A stretch of DNA of 41,041 nucleotides from Gammaproteobacteria bacterium (GTDB taxonomy: Bacteria > Pseudomonadota > Gammaproteobacteria > Steroidobacterales > Steroidobacteraceae). Positions 1-7,154 of the stretch are shown piece by piece (the stretch's first letter is position 1; each line of letters opens with the position of its first letter). Location of the stretch: NCBI GenBank assembly GCA_025357915.1, contig JANYLH010000072.1:1-41041 (forward strand), given 5' to 3'. The notes beneath the pieces are model-generated. The model saw only the letters and a list, made by a program, of their open reading frames with translations, made no database searches and was not told the DNA's origin. The position numbers and the translations under genes were made by a program.

Positions 1-1163
<1,163 letters not shown>

Positions 1164-1205
1164 GCCTTAACCCTCAAAATTGCCATGCGCTTCGCGCAGG
1201 AATCA

Positions 1206-1232
1206 ACGCGCTTCGCCAAAAGCGAAGCGCGT
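1206..1232 (-). other. Hairpin in the tRNA-Thr to tuf leader
   Basis: A perfect 11-bp inverted repeat (ACGCGCTTCGC / GCGAAGCGCGT, 5-nt loop) lies between tRNA-Thr and the tuf start. A smaller palindrome, TGCGC-TTC-GCGCA, sits at 1186-1198, so the core GCGCTTCGC occurs more than once. The run of T on the minus strand precedes the hairpin instead of following it, so it does not look like a terminator for tuf-direction transcription. A role in processing the tRNA-mRNA transcript is an inference. Confidence 0.5.
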
Positions 1233-1290
1233 CCATTAAAAAAATTCAGAACCTAGAAAAACCCAAAACCAAAACCCGGCTCCGGTCGAC

Positions 1291-1366
1291 TGGAGCCCAC
1301 GACCGGAATCGAACCGGTGACCTCGTCCTTACCAAGGACGTGCTCTACCGACTGAGCTACGTGGGC
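1291..1366 (-). tRNA. tRNA-Thr (anticodon GGT)
   Basis: A 76-nt cloverleaf with encoded CCA: acceptor GCCCACG/CGTGGGC, anticodon stem CGTCC/GGACG with loop TTGGTAA, and a TTCGATT T-loop. The discriminator base is T. It is the last tRNA before tuf, matching the thrT-tufB order of enteric bacteria. Confidence 0.97.
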
Positions 1367-1420
1367 AAGTACCTCGAAACCTCAGCCGCCCTGCACGCCT
1401 CCGATCACCGCCAGAAAAAC

Positions 1421-1494
<74 letters not shown>

Positions 1495-1578
1495 CAGTGG
1501 TCCTGACAATGGCAGTACCCGACCCACCGACTCCAATCTGCCCGCTCGCTCGCCGTCCTCGTCCACGGGTGTCACCCA

Positions 1579-1664
1579 TGGTGGAGGGGGTAGGATTCGA
1601 ACCTACGAAGGCGTAAGCCGGCAGATTTACAGTCTGCTCCCGTTGGCCGCTTGGGTACCCCTCC
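1579..1664 (-). tRNA. tRNA-Tyr (anticodon GTA)
   Basis: An 86-nt class II tRNA with a long variable arm and encoded CCA. Acceptor GGAGGGG pairs with CCCCTCC, the anticodon loop is CTGTAAA and the T-arm has TTCGAAT. First gene of the tRNA-tuf transcript. The additional tRNA-Thr that precedes it in E. coli is absent here. Confidence 0.97.
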
Positions 1665-1684
1665 CAAGAAAAAACGAGCCGCGT

Positions 1685-1713
1685 ATTCTGATTTCGCAGC
1701 CGCAGGGTGTCAA
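1685..1713 (-). promoter_or_regulatory. Promoter of the tRNA-tuf operon
   Basis: On the minus strand there is a consensus -35 TTGACA (1708-1713), a 17-bp spacer and a -10 CAGAAT (1685-1690, 4 of 6 matches), about 20 nt before the tRNA-Tyr 5' end. A GC-rich ACGCGGC stretch follows, the type of discriminator expected for a stable-RNA promoter. The rest of 1714-1799 shows nothing recognisable. Confidence 0.75.
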
Positions 1714-1799
1714 TGCAGTTTTCGGGCCAAACGCGCCTTTATTTCGCAGCGCGTCAGGCCGCCCGGGCCGCTTGCGGGCCGCAAGCAGGCGCCGCAGGA

Positions 1800-2237
1800 T
1801 CAGTGCCCGCGGGCGTTGAGGTAATTATCGACAGCCGCCCGAACCGCCGGTGCGGCATCCGGGCTCGCGGAAAAATCGAGATCGATCATCCCCAGATCGT
1901 CCATGCGGGCCAGGATTTCCAGCAATTCCGCCTTGCCCTGATACTGGACCTTGAACTGCCAGACCTTGGGTTGGTCAGGTTTCAGTCCGTTGATGTCCTG
2001 GTCCACGCGGTTGGCTTCAGCCGCGCCAAACCCGGCGCTGAACAGGTGGGTGACCTGGCGCAGCACTGCGCTCGCATATTTGACGTCGAAGCTGGTGGTG
2101 ATCCGGACGGAGTCGCCAGCCACTGCCGCGCGACTCGAAAGGCCGCACGTTATCGTGACAAATAGCACCACAATCACGGGTATTAGGCCCATGATTGACG
2201 GAGATCGAGGCTTTTCCCGTCTTGAGGTGATGTCCAT
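1800..2237 (-). CDS. Small exported protein of unknown function
   Basis: 145 residues with a basic N-terminus, a hydrophobic segment (about residues 16-35) and an AVA-like cleavage site before GDSVRITTSF, so it is probably exported to the periplasm. The mature part has no motif I recognise. It begins 8 nt after the rluB stop and is probably co-transcribed with it. AAGGAG lies only one base before the ATG at 2237, which is tight; an alternative start is the Met at 2192, which still keeps the signal sequence. Reality is supported by the signal peptide and operon position; function is unassigned. Confidence 0.7.
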   Translation of the reverse strand: MDITSRREKPRSPSIMGLIPVIVVLFVTITCGLSSRAAVAGDSVRITTSFDVKYASAVLRQVTHLFSAGFGAAEANRVDQDINGLKPDQPKVWQFKVQYQGKAELLEILARMDDLGMIDLDFSASPDAAPAVRAAVDNYLNARGH

Positions 2238-2245
2238 ACTCCTTA

Positions 2246-2953
2246 TTATAACAGGAGACCCTCGCCAGGCGACATCAGGCGCCAGGCGCCCGGTCGCAGG
2301 TCCTCAGGGAGCCCCACCGGACCATAGCGGAGCCTCGTCAGGCGGCTGACCTCATACCCCACCTCCTGCCAGAGCCTGCGCACCTCGCGGTTGCGACCCT
2401 CACGGAGCGTCACCCGGTACCAGCTGTGGCTCTCGCTGTGACCACCCGCCTCGATCCGCCCGAAGCTGGCGGGACCGTCTTCCAGCATCACTCCCCGGCG
2501 GAGCCGGTCGATCACGTCCTGGCCTGGCCGGCCATGGACCCGGACCAGATACTCGCGTTCGATTTCCGCCGATGGGTGCATCAACCGATGGGCGAGCGCG
2601 CCGTCATTGGTAAACAGCAGGAGCCCGGTGGTGTTCACGTCCAGCCGACCGATCACGACCCAGCGGCCACTGGGCGGCGCCGGAAGTCTTTCGAACACGG
2701 TCGGCCGCCCGGCCGGATCGTGACGCGTGGTCACTTCACCGACCGGCTTATGGTAGATGAGCACCGCGCGCGCCGGCGGCGCTGCGCTCGCGAGCGGCTG
2801 GCCGTCCAGGCGCAGGTCAGCGCCGGCGGCGGCCCGCTCGCCAAGCTGTACGACGCGACCCTTGAGCGTCACGCGCCCGTCGCGTATCCACTGTTCGATC
2901 TCGCGCCGCGAGCCGTGGCCCGAAGTCGCGAGCAGTTTCTGGATCCGCTCCAC
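2246..2953 (-). CDS. rluB: 23S rRNA pseudouridine synthase (RluB/RsuA family)
   Basis: Converts a uridine of rRNA to pseudouridine; RluB acts on the 23S peptidyl-transferase centre. The N-terminus is an S4 RNA-binding domain ([18 protein letters not shown]). The catalytic motif [12 protein letters not shown] places the nucleophilic Asp at about residue 105, and the family motif GRNREVRRL follows. At 235 residues it lacks the long basic C-terminal tail of many RluB proteins, so RluE/RsuA-like specificity is not excluded. The start is GTG at 2953, just before the S4 domain. It lies 21 nt downstream of cysB and 8 nt upstream of the small exported protein. Confidence 0.9.
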   Translation of the reverse strand: MERIQKLLATSGHGSRREIEQWIRDGRVTLKGRVVQLGERAAAGADLRLDGQPLASAAPPARAVLIYHKPVGEVTTRHDPAGRPTVFERLPAPPSGRWVVIGRLDVNTTGLLLFTNDGALAHRLMHPSAEIEREYLVRVHGRPGQDVIDRLRRGVMLEDGPASFGRIEAGGHSESHSWYRVTLREGRNREVRRLWQEVGYEVSRLTRLRYGPVGLPEDLRPGAWRLMSPGEGLLL

Positions 2954-2974
2954 TTCAGGCCGCGCGCTGGCCCG

Positions 2975-3949
2975 CTAGCGCGCGGGCAGGGAAATCTTGC
3001 GGAACAGCTCGCTCTGGCCGTCGCCGTCGCGGGCCTCGATCGCGCGATCGATCAGCTGGTGTGTCAGGTGCGGGCCGAACAGCTGCATGAAATCGTAGGC
3101 GAAATTGCGCAGCAGCGTGCCGCGCCGGAAACCCACCCAGGTGGTGTGCAGCGGGAACAGGTGCGAGGCGTCGAGCACCACCAGGTCGGCATCATGCACC
3201 GGCTCAATCGCCACGCTGGCGACGATGCCGACGCCCAGGCCCAATCGCACATAGGTCTTGATGACGTCGGAATCGCGCGCGGTCAGTGCGACCTTCGGTA
3301 CCAGACCTTCGCGTGAAAACACGGTCTGGAGCGAGGAGGCGCCGGAAAAACTGAACACATAGGTGACGAGCGGATACTTTGCCAGCTCCTGGAGCGTGAG
3401 CTTGCGAGTGCCCGCGAGCGGATGGTGCTTCGGCACGATCACCTGGCGGTGCCAGCGGTACACCGGCAACAGCACGAGCCCGGGGAACAGGCCGTCCGAA
3501 CCGGTGGCGATCGCCAGCTGCACGCGATCGGTCGCGACCATTTCCGCGATCTGCTCGGAGGTGCCCTGGTGCAGGTGGAGTTCGACCTCGGGGTAGCGTT
3601 CGCGAAAGGTCTGCACCACGGGCGGCAGGACATAACGCGCCTGGGTATGCGTGGTGGCGATGGAGAGCGTACCGCGGTTGTCCTGGTTCAGATCGGCAGC
3701 CACCGCCTTGAGACTGTCGATCTCCGCGAGCGCGCGGGTCGCGTATTCGAGCACGCGGGCGCCCTGCGGAGTGATGCGCGAGAAGGCGCGGCCCTCGCGC
3801 ACAAACAGGTCGAAACCCAGCTCCCGCTCCAGGGCCTTGAGCGCGCGACTGATCGCGGGCTGCGAAGTACCGAGCGCCGAGGCCGCCTGCGTGACCGACA
3901 GGCCGTGGCGCGCAATGGCCACCGCGTACTGCAACTGGTGGAAATTCAT
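2975..3949 (-). CDS. cysB: LysR-type regulator CysB
   Basis: Master activator of sulfate assimilation and cysteine biosynthesis, normally induced by N-acetylserine or O-acetylserine. The 324-residue length equals that of E. coli CysB. The helix-turn-helix is at residues 18-46 (LSVTQAASALGTSQPAISRA) and is followed by the CysB-type effector domain, including TTHTQARYVLP, the family's inducer-binding signature. It is divergent from cysK with 108 bp between them, which suits a shared control region. The start MNFHQLQYAVAIARHGLSVT is family-typical. Confidence 0.93.
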   Translation of the reverse strand: MNFHQLQYAVAIARHGLSVTQAASALGTSQPAISRALKALERELGFDLFVREGRAFSRITPQGARVLEYATRALAEIDSLKAVAADLNQDNRGTLSIATTHTQARYVLPPVVQTFRERYPEVELHLHQGTSEQIAEMVATDRVQLAIATGSDGLFPGLVLLPVYRWHRQVIVPKHHPLAGTRKLTLQELAKYPLVTYVFSFSGASSLQTVFSREGLVPKVALTARDSDVIKTYVRLGLGVGIVASVAIEPVHDADLVVLDASHLFPLHTTWVGFRRGTLLRNFAYDFMQLFGPHLTHQLIDRAIEARDGDGQSELFRKISLPAR

Positions 3950-3983
3950 GGCATGAGTCTATGGCCGTCGTGGTGCCGAAATT

Positions 3984-3998
3984 ATAACAACGCGTTAT
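3984..3998. promoter_or_regulatory. Candidate LysR/CysB operator
   Basis: ATAAC-N5-GTTAT, a dyad containing the T-N11-A signature of LysR-family sites, lies between the divergent cysB and cysK starts. It fits a CysB site for autoregulation and cysK control, but real CysB sites are degenerate, so this rests on position and symmetry only. A GC palindrome, GCCCCGG-A-CCGGGGC, lies at 4026-4040 close to the cysK start. Confidence 0.45.
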
Positions 3999-4057
3999 CA
4001 GCGGATGGCTTTTTCTTTATCGCTTGCCCCGGACCGGGGCATTAGAGTGCCGGCAAC

Positions 4058-4999
4058 ATGATTTACGACAACATACTCGGCACCATTGGCCGCACTCCCG
4101 TCGTCCGCATCCAGCGCCTCGCGCCGGCCGGCGTGACCATGTACGTGAAGTGCGAATTCTTCAACCCGCTGGGCTCAGTCAAGGACCGCCTGGCCATCGC
4201 CATCATCGAAGACGCCGAGCGGCGGGGCGAACTCAAACCCGGCCAGACGGTGGTCGAGGCGACTTCCGGGAACACCGGCATCGCGCTGGCGATGGTCTGC
4301 GCGGTCAAGGGTTATCCATTCGTCGCCGTCATGGTCGAGACCTTCTCGATCGAGCGCCGCAAGATCATGCGCATGCTCGGCGCCAGGGTGATCCTGACGC
4401 CAGCGGCCGGGCGTGGCACCGGCATGGTGCGCAAGGCCGCGGAACTCGCCGAGAAGAACGGCTGGTTCCTCGCGCGCCAGTTCGAGAACCCGGCTAACCC
4501 GGCCTATCATCGCAGCACCACGGGTCCGGAAATTCTTTCCGACTTTGCCGGCAAGCGGCTCGATTACTTCGTGAGCGGCTGGGGAACGGGCGGCACCATG
4601 ACGGGCGCGGGCGAGATGATCCGCCTCGCGCGACCCGAGGTGCGCATCATCGCCACTGAGCCCGAGGGCGCGGCACTGCTGTCCGGTAAGCCGTTTGCGC
4701 CGCACAAGATCCAGGGCTGGACGCCCGACTTCATCCCTGCGGTGCTCAACCGCAACGTGGCCGACCGCATCGTCACCGTCACGGACGCCGAGTCGATCGA
4801 CGCCGCGCGCCAGCTCGCACGCCAGGAAGGCATCTTCGTCGGCATCTCGAGCGGCGGCACTTTTGCCGCGGCACTCAAGGTGGCGAAAGAGGCCGGCCCG
4901 GGCGCGGCGATCCTCGCCATGCTGCCCGACACCGGCGAGCGCTACATGAGCACTGTGTTGTTTGAAGGAATCCCGGATGGGTCCGATCCGGAAGGCTGA
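4058..4999 (+). CDS. cysK: Cysteine synthase (PLP-dependent sulfhydrylase)
   Basis: Forms L-cysteine from an activated serine ester and sulfide. The PLP lysine is in NPLGSVKDRL (K42), the phosphate/substrate loop is TSGNTG (69-74), and GWGTGGTMTG and ISSGGT are the other cofactor-binding loops. 313 residues is normal. The protein resembles the CysK/CysM-like enzymes that Xanthomonas-type bacteria encode next to a MetX-family serine acyltransferase, and here that gene overlaps its 3' end by 23 nt. The natural substrate may therefore be O-succinylserine instead of O-acetylserine (inference). Divergent from cysB. Confidence 0.92.
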   Translation: MIYDNILGTIGRTPVVRIQRLAPAGVTMYVKCEFFNPLGSVKDRLAIAIIEDAERRGELKPGQTVVEATSGNTGIALAMVCAVKGYPFVAVMVETFSIERRKIMRMLGARVILTPAAGRGTGMVRKAAELAEKNGWFLARQFENPANPAYHRSTTGPEILSDFAGKRLDYFVSGWGTGGTMTGAGEMIRLARPEVRIIATEPEGAALLSGKPFAPHKIQGWTPDFIPAVLNRNVADRIVTVTDAESIDAARQLARQEGIFVGISSGGTFAAALKVAKEAGPGAAILAMLPDTGERYMSTVLFEGIPDGSDPEG

Positions 5000-6138
5000 G
5001 TCACGCGTGATCGACGCGCCCCGCACGCAGCCTGCACCACCTGCCACGAGCGGACACGCGCCCGACAGCGTGGCATTGCCTGATCCATTTCCGATGTACC
5101 GGGGCGGCGTACTGCACGGCGCGCGCATCGCTTACGAAAGCTGGGGCCGGCTGAATGAGGCGCGCGATAACGCCATTTTGCTGTTCACCGGCCTGTCCCC
5201 TTCTGCACACGCTGCGGCCACGGCCGGGAATCCAGCGCCCGGCTGGTGGCAGCGCATGATCGGTCCGGCACTGGCGATCGACACCAGCCGCAATTTCGTG
5301 CTGTGCGTCAATTCGCTCGGCAGCTGTTTCGGCTCGACCGGCCCGACGAGCATCGACCCGGCCACGGGTGAGCGTTACCGGCTCGCCTTTCCCGAAGTGG
5401 CGCTGGAAGACATCGCGCGCTCCGGATTCGAAGCCGCGCGCGCTGGGCATCGAGCAACTCGAAGTCGTGATGGGTGCCTCGCTCGGCGGGTCGGTGGTCG
5501 CCGCCTTTGCGGCGCTGTTCCCCCAGGGCGCGCGACGCCTGGTCAGCATCTCCGGATCGCCCGCGGCCTCGCCCTTTGCGATCGCCCTGCGATCTGTGCA
5601 GCGCGAGGCGGTGCTGCGCGACCCCGACTGGCAGGGCGGCAATTATTCCCCCGACCACCCGCCACGCAATGGCATGCGCCTGGCGCGCAAGCTCGGCACG
5701 ATCACTTACCGCTCGGCGACCGAGTGGCGCCAGCGCTTCGGGCGCGAGCCACTGGCCGGCATGGCCCTGCGCACGAGCCCGTTCGCGCCGCGCTTCGCCG
5801 TCGAGGGCTACCTCGAGGCACAGGCGGAACGTTTCGTCCGCATCTATGACCCCAATTGCTATCTGTACCTGTCGAGTGCGATGGACCGCTTCGACCTGGC
5901 CGAGCACGGCGGTTCGTACCAGGCGGCGTTCGCAGGCAGCAGGCTGCGCGACGCGCTGGTGATCGGCGTCGAGAGCGACCTGCTCTACCCGATCCACGAA
6001 CAGGCGGCGCTCGCCGAGGCCTTCGAGCGCTGCGGCGTGCGCACGAAATTCACGCGGCTCCCCTCGCTCGAGGGGCATGACGCCTTCCTGGTCGACATCC
6101 CGCGCTTCGACGCCGAAATCCGCGCCTTCCTGGCCTAG
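4977..6138 (+). pseudogene. MetX-family acyltransferase (serine O-succinyltransferase-like), frameshifted
   Basis: Alpha/beta-hydrolase acyltransferase of the MetX family. In Xanthomonas-type relatives, members with LTGLSP..HAA, NPAPGWW and DPNCYLYLSRSMD-like motifs act as L-serine O-succinyltransferases feeding cysteine synthesis. Here NPAPGWW, nucleophile elbow GASLGGS, DPNCYLYLSSAMD, Asp in GVESDLLYP and His in LEGHDAFLVD are all present. The reading frame breaks at about 5434-5443: the first frame runs to SGFEAAR, the second resumes at ALGIEQLEVV. Adding one GC to the GC repeat restores a single protein of about 387 residues. The start is ATG 4977 after GAAGGA, overlapping cysK. This is either a recent inactivation or a sequencing error. 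Confidence 0.85.
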
Positions 6139-6251
6139 CGCCCGGCCGCCCACCACCGCTGGGCCGCCCCGGGCCGCCCCGGGCCGGCCAGCGCCGCGAG
6201 CCGCCTGCGCCGCACCACAGCGGTGCAGGGGCCAGCCCACATTGGTTCTAT

Positions 6252-6267
6252 TGTGAAATAGTTCACA
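6252..6267. promoter_or_regulatory. CRP/Vfr/Clp-type binding site
   Basis: TGTGA-N6-TCACA, a perfect match to the CRP half-sites, lies about 80 bp upstream of the predicted transcription start of the small gene at 6393. Its flanks also form a larger imperfect repeat (TGAAATAGTTC / GAACATTTCA). The site stands in an AT-rich island (about 6241-6360) within GC-rich DNA, as expected for a regulated promoter. Confidence 0.65.
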
Positions 6268-6302
6268 TCACGAACATTTCATGAACTTGTAACCGTCTTG
6301 TC

Positions 6303-6332
6303 TCTTGCAGTGCATACAGTATGGGTTACCAT
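6303..6332 (+). promoter_or_regulatory. Promoter with PhaR-like operator, copy 1
   Basis: The 16-mer TCTTGCAGTGCATACA (6303-6318) is identical to one in the phasin promoter (24436-24451). It contains the TGCA-G-TGCA type of dyad seen in PhaR operators and overlaps the -35 TTGCAG (6305-6310). A -10 TACCAT (6327-6332) follows after 16 bp. The sequence from the spacer through the -10 also aligns with the phasin promoter (11 of 15 positions at 6321-6335). Binding by the PhaR encoded at 23039 is an inference. Confidence 0.6.
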
Positions 6333-6392
6333 ATGGTTTGTAGAGCTAATCATATTGATTGCCTACCTGTTTAGAGACAAAGGAGCACGAGC

Positions 6393-6587
6393 ATGAGCGA
6401 ACTGAACTTCAAACCAGCGGCCGGCAGCGGTTTTGCCGGTGACAAGGCAGAGTCCGTGCCGGCGCTCGACGCCAGCACGCCGGGGACCAGCAGCCAGCGG
6501 GGCAAATCGCCGGCCAGCCAGCGCCGGCGCCTGAACGTCCTGCGCTACACGATCGACCCGGGGTTCCGGCTGTTCCGGGTCTTCTGA
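6393..6587 (+). CDS. Unrecognised 64-residue protein in a PHA-type promoter context
   Basis: The sequence starts MSELNFKPAAGSGF, has a Ser/Ala/Gly-rich middle and a basic stretch SQRRR, and ends in an aromatic tail (DPGFRLFRVF). No family is recognised, and there is no signal peptide or membrane segment. AAAGGAG lies 8 nt before the ATG. A full regulatory region precedes it (CRP-type site, PhaR-like operator, -35/-10) and an 11-bp hairpin follows at 6616, so this is very likely a real single-gene unit. Sharing its promoter with the phasin gene suggests a role linked to PHA storage, for example at the granule surface. Function is otherwise unknown. Confidence 0.72.
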   Translation: MSELNFKPAAGSGFAGDKAESVPALDASTPGTSSQRGKSPASQRRRLNVLRYTIDPGFRLFRVF

Positions 6588-6615
6588 GACCATTTCGAAG
6601 CTGACGGCAAGCGCA

Positions 6616-6641
6616 CGCGGCGGGTAGCGATACCCGCCGCG
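6616..6641. terminator. Hairpin between convergent small gene and pilE
   Basis: A perfect 11-bp stem (CGCGGCGGGTA / TACCCGCCGCG) with GCGA tetraloop lies between the 64-residue gene and the end of pilE. There is no T tract, so it is a terminator-like structure that could serve both convergent transcripts, not a canonical intrinsic terminator. Confidence 0.5.
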
Positions 6642-6679
6642 CGCACTCGCTTGTCCCGGGGAATAATTGCGGCGGCGCG

Positions 6680-7138
6680 CTAGCGCCAGCAGCCGCTGGC
6701 GTCGTTGGGCGTGCGCGCGCCCTGCTCGTTGATCGTGAACTTCAGGCAGGTCGTGTCGTCGGTCTGGCTGCCGGTGGCATCGGCCTGCAGCGTGTACGTG
6801 GTCGCCGAGGCCGCCGCGAAACTGATGGTGTATTTGCCGCCGGTAGTCACGCCGGCGGCGGTCAGATTGACACCCAGCCCGGCCGGAGGCGCCGCGACCA
6901 CCGTGGCGATACCCTGCGCGTACTGGTTGTTCTGCAGAAAGTACTTCTCCTCAGCCACCTGGATGGCCAGCAGCGCCATGCGGCCCTCGGTGCGCGCCGC
7001 GCGCATCACGTAGTTGCGGTAGCTCGATACCGCGATGGTGCTCAGTATCGCGATCACGGCAATGACCACCATGAGCTCGATCAGCGTGAAGCCGCGCGCA
7101 CGGTCGCGCGAGTGGATATTGAGTGACTGCCTGATCAT
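6680..7138 (-). CDS. pilE: Type IV pilin PilE-like (minor pilin)
   Basis: Small pilin assembled into the type IV pilus. It has a short basic leader, the prepilin peptidase site G^FTLIE, the hydrophobic helix [23 protein letters not shown], and a C-terminal domain with a TCLKF...SGCW cysteine pair expected to form the D-region disulfide. Of several Met codons, ATG 7138 has AGGGG at 7-nt spacing and gives 152 residues. It is the last gene of the fimT-pilVWX-pilY1-pilE operon, 16 nt after pilY1. The final-gene position is typical of the minor pilin PilE, not the major pilin PilA. Confidence 0.9.
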   Translation of the reverse strand: MIRQSLNIHSRDRARGFTLIELMVVIAVIAILSTIAVSSYRNYVMRAARTEGRMALLAIQVAEEKYFLQNNQYAQGIATVVAAPPAGLGVNLTAAGVTTGGKYTISFAAASATTYTLQADATGSQTDDTTCLKFTINEQGARTPNDASGCWR

Positions 7139-7154
7139 GGTCATACCCCTGGCG

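Noticed and set aside
2245-2250. Perfect TATAAT on the minus strand between rluB and the small exported protein gene
   Set aside because: It contains the rluB stop codon, has no -35 at 17 bp and stands only 8 nt before the start codon, too close for a normal leader.
6139-6240. GC-rich repeats after the acyltransferase (GGGCCGCCCC units)
   Set aside because: Short imperfect repeats and weak inverted repeats in very GC-rich DNA; no T tract, so neither a convincing terminator nor a repeat family.
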